From Patiria miniata (taxonomy: Eukaryota > Echinodermata > Asteroidea > Valvatida > Asterinidae), in assembly GCF_015706575.1 (NCBI RefSeq), contig NW_024037056.1, forward strand, positions 12,227,176 through 12,291,175: a DNA stretch of 64,000 bases, read 5' to 3'. Under the pieces are notes generated by a model. That model was not told the DNA's origin. It searched no databases and was given only the letters and a program-made list of their open reading frames with translations. Made by a program: the position numbers and the translations under genes. This document shows, in pieces, positions 25,016 to 38,200 of the stretch (positions are counted from its first letter, which is position 1; each line of letters starts with the position of its first letter).

Positions 25016-26080
25016 AATTTTGTTACGAAATACATAGCCCCATAAATGTGGCCAATTTACTGGACTACGTAAATAAAGGCCACACTTGGAATGATGTACC
25101 TGAACATGTAGAACTTTGTCAAGTTTTTTATTTTCACATTTAGACTTTGGTTGTAGTTTATTTATGCTTTAGAAGCACACTCACCCTCTTTAAAGCGATA
25201 GAAAATATGTTGGAATTTAGATACGCCCTACGCTGAAGTGTGCAAAACGAACCTGGAAATTACACGAAATGTAGACATCTAAAAATAATAATTAATAGTG
25301 GATATTTATAAAGCGCACGTATCCACCAGGGGGAATGATTTACAAATAATAAACTAGTGTGTTTAAACGTCAACAAGGCAGAATTTAGTGTTTTTGTTTG
25401 TTTGTTTCTTCTTTCTTTCCCCTTTTTTCTACACACTGGGTAGGCATACGTCATTGTTCAAATCTATTTGCAGTAAAAAAAAATCCAAAAATTTGAGACT
25501 CAATATTGTTTTTGAGTGTCCCCAAATTAGTGAAGAAAACTGAAAAACATGTAATACCAAAAAAAAAAAATAGACTGGCACATGAAACAATCAGTCCAAC
25601 ACCCATTTGCATCAATTAATTGTGTCAAAAGAAACAGCTGGTACCTTGTCTCTTTTTCCACACATTCTCTCCATAGTCATGCCACCAGACTACTGAATGG
25701 CCAAGCTTTTTAAAAAGTTGGATAAATATACCAGTCTAATCTTAGGCTTCAAATTAAAATCACTTGGCTTCACTCCCAGGTGCAAAATATTGAAGACGAT
25801 CTCCTTTAAAGATTGAATTAAGACCTCAAACTTGTCTGGTGAAATACTGAGGACCTTGTATTTGCCTCTTGAAAAGTTCAGAGAATTTTGTGGGCTAAAG
25901 GGTGAGTAAAGTTAGCCTGATTTTGTTCGCATGTTTTTCTGCACTCATGGTCTCAGTCTGGTAAAAATCTACCGTGATTTTTGTTTCTGACAGAAAAGAT
26001 GAAACTTCAATGTCCAACTTCCAGACGATGGCAGTTTGTGTGTGATTCGTCTCATCTCGTCCACTAGCATCACCGACAGC
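25016..26080. other. AT-rich noncoding region including probable 5' leader of CAMSAP
   Basis: Most of this stretch shows nothing beyond A/T tracts. A pyrimidine-rich stretch ending TTTCTGACAG at 25,993 could be a splice acceptor for a 5' UTR-containing exon. The in-frame stop TGA at 26,000-26,002 precedes the chosen CAMSAP start with no in-frame ATG between them. A promoter is not recognisable. Confidence 0.4.
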
Positions 26081-26215
26081 ATGGCACTGAATCACGGGAG
26101 TAACTCCAGGAGTCGTAGCCTGTCCACCAGCTCGGCTTCCAGCTACAGCCTGTCTGATAGAGGGTCATCGTTGACGTCAGAGATTATGCCCATTGGACAG
26201 TACAACTCGAAGAAG
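26081..26215 (+). CDS. CAMSAP: CAMSAP exon 1 (residues 1-45)
   Basis: The ATG at 26,081 has a strong context (A at -3, G at +4), and an in-frame TGA lies upstream at 26,000. The exon encodes a Ser-rich leader ending IMPIGQYNSKK. It runs directly into exon 2 (AKLCASIRWL), as the vertebrate LVPLDRYD...AKIAANLQW segment does. The donor is AAG|GTACGT, phase 0. A 5' UTR or an alternative first exon further upstream cannot be excluded. Confidence 0.85.
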
Positions 26216-29200
26216 GTACGTGTAAGGACTGAAGATGGGAAGAATTTACCCTGCTCAATCCAACAGGATCCAACTATTATCCATTTCCGTTGGGTCCTGT
26301 TGAATTGAGCAGTAAACCCCTTGTATATTCCTGTTGAAATCTGTTGGATTCAGCAGGCAACTGAAAATATTCAGAGTTGGATTTTGTTCGGAACTGGTAA
26401 TTAATGCCCAGTTCCTGTTGGACTCTGTTGGATCCAGCAGGAAACTGAAAAATAAGGCACAGTTGGATTCTGTTGGATTGAGCAGGCCAGTCATTTTATA
26501 TAAAACAGGTACCCAACAATTTGGCAAGTTGGGTTGTGTGGGATTGAGCAGGAAACTCATATGAGTATTGCAGTCCATAGCACTCTGCATTTCCAAAAAC
26601 GAGTCGATTGACTGATAGCTGGAAATCGCCTACATGTAACATTTCTTGATTTCTTTTACATGACAGCAAGCTAGATTGAACAATTGTACGGGGTGTTTAG
26701 TACCAACACGACCTTTAACCCTAGGCATTTTTGCTAGGATGTAACCTCAATCCTACACAATCCTCCAACTGCCTCCATGTCAAAATTGCATACAGCCTCA
26801 ATCCTGAAAAATCATCCGTTACTTCGTGAATGTGGTCCTTGGAGGGGTGACCACTGCCTCAATCCTGCAAAATCCTCCGGCAATCACTGTCAATATGTTG
26901 AGGCAGAGCCAGTGACATCCTGGCGCTGTGCGGAGGGTTTCAAGTATAATCTAGGCCTAAATTTATGCACGGCTGAGCATAAACAACACAAGGTCCTGCC
27001 CAAGACCTTGACACAGTGCATCCTCCAGAATCAGCCACATATTTTTGCCATATGGCCTCAATCCTGCAAAATCCCTCCTTTTTGAGAGGATTTTTTAATA
27101 TTTGGGAAGGTTAGGGTTAAAGAAAAGTACACAGTTTGAGGTGAAGTTTGTAAATTGTTGTATTTTCTGTGCACTTTTACAGTGTGTTGCTGTTCTGTGA
27201 TCAATAGTTGCAGTGCTAGAACTTGGCATGCGGACAAAAGCAACAGAGGCAATTGCCCCATTGCCCTAGGCCTTTGTCGTTTCAACCCATAAAAAATATT
27301 TCCTTGCACTATTGGAATTTTTATTACCAGAAATGCCTTTTGACTACATGTTCAACAGAAAATTGACCTGCCCCCCAAAGTGCAAATTTCAGACTGGGCC
27401 CAATTTCATGGTCACAATGGTACTTTTAAACAGTCAAAAGCCTAACCCCTAGGCCCTTTTTGCTAGGAACCATTCTCAATCCTCTGAAATCCTCCAAAAT
27501 GTTGCCCCTTCCGGTACATGCATACATATTTAAAATGAAGGATACCCACTGCCTCAATCCTTCAAAATCCTCCAACAGCCCTACCTCAAAATGCATTCAG
27601 CCTCAATCCTCCAAAATCCTCCTCTTCTTCAACCACCATTCAGCCTCATCCTCCAAAAATCGGTGCTGAATGTCCATGTTTCCTCCATCCTCCAAAATTG
27701 TATGTTGCATTCATCCCCAATCCTCCTAAATGCTGCAAAACCGCCTGGAGGACTTTGGAGGATGGAGGACGGTTAGGGTGGAAAGTGTCTCCTAAATTAT
27801 GCAAATTTAAGACTGGGCCAAGTTTCATGGTACATACTGCTGTTAACACAATGGTTAACAGAAACTTGAAATCTTGATAAGTCAAACTCTGATAACTCAA
27901 AACAACTGTTAAGTCAAACAAAGAATCCATTCCCTTCAGTAGTATAACAATGATATACGTATGTATGTACAACCCTGCTTAACTCAAAATTCTGCTTAAG
28001 TCAAATTTTAAATCTGTTTCCTTGAGGTTTGACTTAGCGAGATTTCACTGTAGTGTTAAAATAGTAATTTTATTTTCAAATCTTCAATTTGCGGAGTACC
28101 AGTCACAAGCAATAGAAAACACATGACAGTTTTGCTGGTAACCTGTTTGTGCTAAGCAGTTGTTTCCTGCTGTTAGCAAATTTCTCTGCTTCGAAGCCTC
28201 CTAAAATTTGCCCATGAATGTACATTGTATTGTCCCTGTAACTTTGCATTGTGAAAGTTGTCGTCTTGGGTTCGAATCTCACCCGACCAAGCTGGCAATT
28301 TTGGTGTTACAAGTACTGAGAAAGCACTGTGGTCCAATAAATACGGTGTTCGACTCACGTGCCATGAAACGTGGGTTCGAACCCTGACAAGGAACATAGT
28401 GCTTGTGTTCTTGGGCAAGACACTTGACTACTGCCTCTCTCCACCCAGGAGCAAATGGGTACCTGTGAAGGTACCGGTAGAGACCAGATTGCGCTGATCC
28501 CGAGCTGCTGCAGAAAAATAGTCTCATGGCCTGATGAACAGGGGTAATAAGTGTGAAACTTGCTTTTGAGACTTTTGGTATAAAACACGAGGTATTTAAG
28601 CAGTAAGCACCACGAATAAATTATTAGTAACTACATGTACTACAATCACGGTCAAAGGCAAAATCCAAAATAAAAACATGCACTGTGCTAAATTTATTCC
28701 ATGACCTTGTGACCTTTTTCCCAGTGGCAGAATTCCAGTCAGATTTTTGGATAAGAAAGTGCAATACTTTCACCTTGTAAGGTTTTAATACCGGTTCGAA
28801 TAACACCACTTTAATACTGTTGACGCAAACGGCGGGGACCTTCCTCCAATGGCACTGTTGCATTGTTACACGGGCGCCGGTATCAGTGCGAAAACCCCAG
28901 CGTCACAATGGACTGTCGTTGACGTTCCAAAGACATTCTCAATTGAAGTGGAAAATGTGGAAAATAGCATCAGCATTCCTGATGCATTGTTGAAAACCGC
29001 TCCTCCTTTTTCCTGGGGCATGTGGGATACGGCTGGCTAGTTGCAAGTACAATGCATGGGTTGGGGGAAAAATTCCTTACTTTTGAGTTTTGACAGGCCC
29101 GGGCCCCTGCTCTTAAAGGGAATATACAACATTTGCAAACATCGAAAAATAAAACTACCAAGTTTTTGCTAAATACCTTAATAGGACGTTGGTAAATGAC

Positions 29201-32200
29201 AGTCTAAAGCATCCTGTAAAATTATGGCACCTGGTATACTGTCATTTTCAAGAAAAGTGGTATTTTTGTATCAATTTCCAACGCTGATCGGCCGATCAGC
29301 GTTGGAAACAACTGGCTTTTTTTCAAATACTGGCCCCAATTGACTATTGCACTTGTTTGCAATCGATTACAAACCTATGAACGGGTACGAGCCAGCTAGA
29401 CTGGTTCCCTGACCTTACAATTCCCCAATGTATGTAAACTGCTCTGTTTCTTCTTATATGGAGTCAGGGAGCCAGACTACAGGTAAATGATCGTTTTTCT
29501 TGGTTTTTATAGCATTTTCGAACCCAAAACCTCCAAAAAGTCAGTGTAACTATATTTGCTTTATATTTCCAATCCCCCAATTCCATCCATTTCTGAAAAT
29601 TACAGCAAAAGCAAATGATGTATATTCCCTTTAAGTACAGAATAGCAAATAGCAGAGCGTACATATGGTACATAATGTACAAGGTTTTTTATGACAGAAG
29701 TTTGCAAACACCACGAAAACTTTGGCAATATCAGTGCACATACAAATGTACAATGTAGGCCTATGTGATTTATGCACATCTTTTTGTTCAGTGAATAATT
29801 GTTTTTTTTGGGGGGGGGGGGGTTCTCTACGCCCCCCTCCCCTCCAAATACAATAAAATCCCAAAACTTCCATTCATCTACTGAAGACATTGAGAAGAAA
29901 TGACAGTTTTAGAGGTGGGAGGAAACCCCAGACGAATATTCTGGGGAAAACCAAGGGAATCAGATAGGGATTGAAAACCCAACCAAGTTCCCGTTATGAC
30001 CAGTCCAGGGAATCGAACCTGGGCCACAGCAGTGGAAGGCGAGGAAAAGAACCGCTACGCCGACCTGACTCCCCCAAGTGAAGTCGGATGACCAAATGAA
30101 ACAGTGTACACAATGTATAATCTGTAGGGCCTATATCTTGCACCTGTAGTCTTTTTTCGCGTGTGTTATTGCCTTTTGAGCCAATTTTATCTTGAATATG
30201 CCGTACTAATGTACACGTTTTACATACATACATACATACATATTCAGTTTGAACCAAATGTGCTAAAGGCAGGCAGTTTTATAGCGTTTTGATGCAAGAT
30301 TTATTTGGATAATTGTACAAAATGTAAACACATATACATACATTTTGTACATTGTACACTGTATTATACATTGTACCAAATAATAAGGATACCGGTACAT
30401 GTTATCGTACAGTATGTATATACCGGTACAATACCACCGCATACGTGTACGTACATGTACATGTATACTTGTCCATGTACCTGTGTGTGCAAGGTTCAAG
30501 GTACGTGTTCGTGTACTTTTTAGTTAAAAGTGAAAAATTAATGAGACTCATTCATTATTCAAACGCAAAATTTTAGGAAATTATCGCAAGTGTGATGTAC
30601 ATGTGCAGTACATGTATACGTACAGTAGTATAAGCAGGAATAAACTAATTTTGGGCTAATGGGAAATATTAATGCACAGAGGATGGGAGTTATTTAAGGC
30701 CTTAAATGATATTGGCCATCAGCGACAGATTATGGAAAGGGGGTGGCGCCCAAAATGGAGGCGAATTCCCGAATTTATACCAGCGGGGCATATATTTGTG
30801 GATGAAAATTTCTGTCTTTGAAGTGAATACCATTTGACAGCAGAAGAAACGGGGAAAAAGACAACATACATAAAAAAGGGGGGGGGGGGCAGGCCGGCTG
30901 TGCCCCCTGCACCCCCTGTGGATCGTTACTGGCCATGTTGGCTACCAATGCCAGCCCCAATGTACCAGTGTATACATACATTGTATGTGTTTGTGTACAT
31001 ATCACTGTAACACGAGATGCCACATTGTATGTTCTGTACAAAAGTCTTTTTTCAAGGCAGTAAAAGGCCGTCATTGATTTTGTGATACAGGTATATTTTG
31101 TAATGTTTTGATAACGATACATGTACTGTACATGCATATAAATTAATTCCTTTTTGAAATGGTGCATGTGAATGCAATGCACTATTTTCCTGTTATGTTT
31201 ATGAAGGTACCTGTTTTACATAAATTTGCATGAAAGCATTCAAGGGTGCTGTCACTGTAAATGCATCCAACACTTGTACACTACAATACTCACCATGTTT
31301 GTGCCATAAGTTAATTTCTGTTTATTAAGTTGAATAGATCAATTCCTTCCATGAATTCAAGTCAAACTCCCCTCTTTTTGGGGGAGGGGGCGTGGGTTGT
31401 CAAATTTTTGTCAGGAAGCCTTACATTGTACAAATGTAGCTCTAAACCAACACCAATTTTTCAGTTCCTGACGTTGAACATGTAGCAATAATAAATGTGT
31501 GCATACCTGGTGTTTTTTTTTTTTTTTTTTTTAAGACAATCACAATTTGTCACTGTGTGAGTCAGATCTAGGCCTACATGTATGTAAACACATCTCATTC
31601 AGTCATCTTGTTTTAAAAAAAACAAACGTGGTAAATTACAAATGTCGGAAGGATTTCAAAGTCCAGATCATGAACATTTCATGCATGCCACACCTTACAT
31701 GCTTGACATGACTACATGTACGTGAACCGGAGTTTATGTACATTGGTTTCTCGTACATTTTTGTGTAAATTGTAAGATAAAATCATGTATACATTGTATA
31801 GTGACTCAGTTCAAAGACATCCTCTGCCGATGAAATAATTTTTTTAATTCTAATGTTATTTTTAGAACACAGAAGTCCAAAGTTCACTAAATGCTGCATG
31901 CGCAAACTCAAATGCCATGCATGTTTGTTCAATACAGACACCTGCGAATGCTAATCACTTATGCTGAGTGAGGCTATACTTGCACAGTATAGCACACTGA
32001 TTTATCGAAATAAAATCAATATCGGGAGCTGTTTCAGATTTTTATGCGAGTGTGTCATTGTGGAGAACATATGCCGTGCATTAATTACTATTTTGCAGTA
32101 ATAAAATTAAAAATGTTTCATGTTCTACACATTATGTGGAGATGTATCATTGTAATAAAGAAAGGAATGAATGGCCGTTTGTTTGTTATTTTGAAGAAAA

Positions 32201-35200
32201 TAAGGACATCACAATAAATGTATGTTTTCAATTTTAATAACCTTATGTACAAGTACAAAATGTATGTGAATTCCAAAGTAACGTTCTTTAGTTTTTGTGT
32301 AAAGAATCGGTCTTCAGTTTTTAAAAAAGTATAAAAATTACATTGTATTTAAAAAAAAATGTAAAGAAATATTTTTGTATTATTTCTGAATTACAGTGTA
32401 GGTTTACAGAGTGAAGTCATGTGACTTGTATCATGCATTTCAAATGATTATTTGATCAATTGAACATTTGGAATTGATCAATTTGAAATTCTCAACCCTG
32501 AAATATTTTCAGTTTTTTTTATAAGTATGCAAAATATTTCAAGTAATACACGACATACCGGTCGTATAGTCTACAATTTAAAATAAATTTGTTGCATCAC
32601 TTGATACATAAAAATATCCCTCATGACTTAATGAAATCATATTACAAAAATAGCAAGTTCATATGATACTGAAATTATTTTAAATAATTAAAGGTAAATC
32701 ACAGACAACTAGCACAGTTCACACAATGTTTATTTTACACATAGTCTGGTTTGGCACTCTGCAATAGCTTCCCATGAAAAACAAGTCTAGCACCCTTTAA
32801 CCCATTCACAGCGTGCATAAATCCTAGCTTGTGTCAAAGGTCATCTCATAGGTAATTTTGACAGTCCCACACAAGGGCGCCACTTGAGCCCCCATTCGGT
32901 TCCTTTTGTCAACGGGGGAACGGGGCCTACTATTCATAACCGTCCCACCGTGACATCGTTGCTGTGCATTCACATACAGTGATACACTTGTTACTGCTTG
33001 GCCTATACACACACACGGCAAACCTGCTGTGCTAAAATGTACTTAAACAAATCGAATCACTTGCCACATTTGTTGATGAAATTATCCAGTTGCTGAAACA
33101 GAGATTCTTGGACATATCTTTGGATATAATCTGGACACATAATTCCTGCTAGTATGGGATACAGACAGTGAATTTTTTTTTTTTCGTCTTCAATATGGAC
33201 CGGCACGACAAGGTTTGTGGTTTGAAATTTACACTATGCATGATGTGTTTTGTGTACTTGTAGTTGTAATGGAAATATTTCTTCGGTTCAACTTGGATGG
33301 ATTCATTGATCTTTTTGGGGACAATATGCATGAGTGGTTTGTTATAATGGACAGTGGTTTTTGGCTGTTGCTGGAGTTACAGCAATCTTTGTACATGCAT
33401 GCCAGAAGTTGCTGAGATGAACTTGTATTTTACAAGTGTTCAATTGTTGAAATACTGGTAGGCCTGTAATAATGTGTACAATATTGTACACTATGCATGC
33501 ACAATTGTAGTGTGAACTTCACAGGTACTGTAAATAAACACGTAATGATGTACCGGTTTATGTACATGTATGTAGTTGTGTCAGTGGCCAATGGCAATTT
33601 AGTGAAGAGGTCCATGTACATGTACATGTATGTACCTGTACATTTGTGCGTGTACACATTTACATGGCAATTAACTCCTACTGTCAGGCATGCAACTTTT
33701 CCTCGGATCAGCTGATTTCCTTTTTTTTCACTTCCATTGTGTGCCATTGAAAATAGAAAAACACTGTACAAAGTCTTGGAAAGATTTGAATTTCCTCTTT
33801 TTTTTGGTGACTTCCCAGTTGCATGCCTGTACTGTACGTACAGTGTACATGAATACGTAAATTACATAAATGTATACATGGTACGTACAATGTATGTAAA
33901 TGTATGTACATGAATACGTACGTGTACATGTGGTATAACATGTGCAATGTACCGTACACGTATGGATGCTTTTCACGAAAATATCATCCATAGACTGACT
34001 GTACATGTAATGTATTCAAGCATTTGAAATCAAATAAAAAATTTACAAGTACAGCCTAATCACATACATCATGGCATCAGTGCCCTTCATTCTGTTCCAT
34101 GTAATTCCAGGTGTTTTGGGAAAATGTACATGTACACGTACCGGTATGTACATGTACACAGACCAAGGAGACATGTACCGGTACATGTATTGATTTTGAT
34201 CAGGCAGTCTTAAACATCCAATAACTGCAACCCTGATTGAATATTAATGCTGTACATTTTGTACTAGCCAGTATGCACAATACTGTTCACAAATCAAGTA
34301 CCGGGTATAATTAAACTTTTAATTACACAAAGCTAACGCATGTACCGGTACTCAATAATTGAAAGAACTGCCTGGCATAGACGTGTACATGTACGTACAC
34401 TATGTGTACACATTCAATGTTGTATTTGCTTTTGGAGCCATTTTTTTTCAAATGCATTCTTGTAAATGTATTAACAACATGAAATCTTTTGTTATTATAA
34501 ACACGGCCTTGTCCTTGTACTTGATATATTTTGATACCAACTGCATGTAGGACAAATGAATAATTAGTGACAATGCTTGACCTTGTTTGGTGTCAAATAT
34601 TTTGTGACCAGTTACCGGTCGTTCCAAAAACAAAAATTTCTAGTACATACATGTATACAATGTTTGTATGCACATGAGCTACTGGTATGTCAACCTGGTA
34701 CCATAGTCCATAGGATATTACCCTGTGTAATGCCAACAAATGGGCTAAATCCAATCCATTGTGTGTTGACCACAGCCCAATTTCATAGAGCTGCTTAAGC
34801 AGAAAATTTGCTTAAGCACGAAAAAACATTGCTTAGTAAAATTAGGTTACCGGCCAAAACTCCATGTGATGTACATTGCTTGTGACTGGTATTTAGCTGT
34901 TGTTTACTTAGCAAAAACAATCGCATGGAGTTTTGGCCGGTAACCTGATTTTATTAAGCAAGACGTTTTTGTGCTTTAAAAGCAAATTTCTATGAAATTG
35001 GCCCCACAGATGCAAACTTACAGTGAATAGGCATTCTGAATTAATTTATACAATTTTGTGTGCTCAGGGACCAGCTTTAGTAGCCTGGCCTTGCTTTTTT
35101 TTTGGGGGGGGCTCTGAATTTGTTCAAACCGCCACCCCCTCGTTTTAATCATCGGCAACATATTTTGGCCCGCAACTGATCTTGAAGTAATGTGTCAAAG

Positions 35201-38200
35201 TTTGATTGAGCAGAGCGTAATTTATGTGCCGGCTGTAAAAATCCTGCATGATAACACCATGTGACTCATCACAGGCCGTTTGCCATTACGCTCTCGTGAT
35301 CATCTCACAGGTTTGTCAGAATTTCATTTACATGCACATTGTACATGTACACATACATCCCCCTTTTTCATTTTAGAATGCTCGTTTGTTATTCAAGAAG
35401 CGAGAATTGTAAGAATTTCTTCTCAAATGAGCACATTGATGCTGTTGGCTCTTACCCTCGTACATAAGGCGAACAAACATTGTGTGTTTACTGTAACACC
35501 CTAAAAATTATCCAGGTAGGTACCGGTAGGTTGGAAAATAATTTTACAGAACATTGTTGTTGAAAAAGTCAACAGATTAACAAAACATCTACCGGTATAT
35601 GCTGCGTTGGCCATTTTTTTTAAATTCCCGAACGTCAAACGACCCATGGTTTCATCGTGTTTGAATGTCGAAGAGTGATAGGTGGCTATTATTTCCCCAA
35701 GGAACAGAAGGGAAAGCCACCCGTTGCTGAAGTTTCAAAAAGCAAAAGAGGGCACATTTCAAGTAGGGCACTATTCAAACAGACGGATGCATTTTTGAGT
35801 ACTGGCGGTTCAAAATCGCTATACTGAACGATCGCTATTACGATCCCGCGATGCTCGTTATAGCGATATTCCCCAAGGAACAGAAGGGAAAACCATCCGT
35901 TGCTGAAGTTTCAAAAGTCAAAAGAGGGCGCACTTCAAGTAGGGCACTATGTTCGTTGTGGGCCTTATTCACGAGTCGGCTATGGCCAAGTTCAGGCAAG
36001 GACCATTAGTCGACTAGTGGTTGATTTGTGACGTACCTTACGCCTGCGCACTGATAGCAACGTGGGAACGTCTCTAGTCAAACGCTGGTCAAAATGTCAT
36101 CACAAAACTTCTGGATCCTGGCTCTCTGCTAGCGTTATGAATGCGCACGACTATTGGTTACCAGCGAAGCAACTAACCCCAGTAGGCTGGTTCCAAATAG
36201 TCGACTAGCGTAGTCAACCACCGTCGACTAGACAGAGTTCGGGCAAACGTTAGTTAACCATTGGTCAACTATAGTCCTTACGCGAACTTGGCCTATGTTG
36301 AATTGAAAGTTAGGTACAATCTTAATTTTTTGAACTTGCAAAGAGAAACGAAAGTAATTTGATTTATAACCAATTCCAGTCTGCCTCAATAAATAATTTG
36401 AATTTGTAATTAAACATTCCTTAATGTTTAAAGCCATCAAAAAAAAATGACAGTAAAAGAAGGCTGCATTATGCTTGCTTGAATAGTCTGGCGCCATCCA
36501 ATTCAACAGTTAACAATTAATGAAATACATTCAGGGAACTCGACAAAAATGGCCAACTCGTGAGTAAGGCCCATAGCGGCGTTCCACTGTAAAAAGTTTG
36601 AGGTTAGCAATTTGGCCCTGAATCCTCCAAAATCCTTTTTGCAAATCGGAGGAATTTGCAGGATTGAGGTTACATGGCCAAAGTGCGTTGCTGATTTCGG
36701 AGTATGCACTGTGTCAAGGTCTTGGGCCGGACCTTGTGTTGTTTATGCTCAGCCGTGCATAAATTTAGTCCTTGATTGAACTTGACATCCTCCGCACTGC
36801 TCCAGGATGTCACTGCCTCTGCCTCAGCCTATTGACAGTCATAGCCGGAGGATTTTGCAGGATTCAGGCAGTGGTCACCCCTCCATGTGTACTACGTGTA
36901 CATGTAGTACTCAAGAGGCTTTGAAATATCTTGCAAGTGTCGGGTTCCTTCACAGCGCAGACTTGGCGATATTGAAAGATTCAGGAAGATTCTCATCAAA
37001 ACTGCCTCAGGAGCATCCTATGTACGCGTATATGTTCGTCCTGTTTTTCTATGAATTCATTATTTTGTGGGGGAATGTTGCTTATATTGTGACTCATGAT
37101 CAAAGGGTCAGGGGTTCGATTCCAGCCGCTGGCCATATGTTGTGTCCTTGGGCAAGCCACTTCACCCCCACTTGCCTCTCTCCACCCAGGAGTATACATT
37201 GTAAATACATGCATGACATGAGTACTGACATTAGCTGGGAGTAACCTGCGATGGACTGGCATCCCATCCAGGAGGAATAGAAATATCCTTAGTTGTTCCA
37301 TGCCAAGGAAACGGAGATACATGTACCGGTAAATGCCAGCCTGATGGGCCATATTGGCTCGTGACAGACTATACATAATAAATGTGTACATACATACATT
37401 TTGTACAGTACATGTACGTACATTTAGTGTGGTACATGTAAATACACAGCTGATTTGCATATATCACACCTACATGTAGGTCTGCAACCTGAAACGTGTA
37501 CCGGTATATTCTGAAGATCTGTGCATCAGAAATTCTGTCATAAAACCAAATGTAAAGCAAATTTGTTGTAATGGTGCGTGACATACATACATATGTACAC
37601 ATTTTATAAATGTAATCCGTGTCCATTGATATCAGTGGCATTTTCTCTGCTCTTCTTATATTGGCATCACAGATTTCCCAAAGCATTTTTGTAATATTGC
37701 CAAGCAGAACGTACTACATGTACGTCACATTGTCTTTTTATGAAAGTATAACATTTGAATGTATTCATTTTGTATGTGTATATGTACTGTGTACCAGTAC
37801 ATGCATACCGGGTATATCAACAGAGGAATTGAAACAAACCACATATTTACAAATTGATGGCTCATCAGGGAAACACCCTCGCATAGACAAAGCATGACTG
37901 GGCACCATCTGAAACCCTGTCATCACACAAAAATCACCGGTAATCCAATAAAAACTACTATCGACCGCGCGTTCCTCACGTTGTGACTCCACCAGCAATT
38001 AAATTCTATATTGTGATTGTGAACCGTCTGCCGTGTTATCGTGGGATCTTGCGGGGGGAACACCCAACACGGGACGGCCTGAGGGCTGATCCATGTGGCA
38101 TTTGTAATGCATGTGTAATGACGCACTGTAATGTACACATAATGCTCATGTAGTATGCAAATGTTCATGTGCGGGTGCCATTCCCACAGTATCAATATTG

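Noticed and set aside
22318..30075. Functional tRNA genes at A/B-box sequences
   Set aside because: The heads lack a complete cloverleaf and are followed by conserved SINE bodies and A/T-rich tails; each is a retroposon copy.
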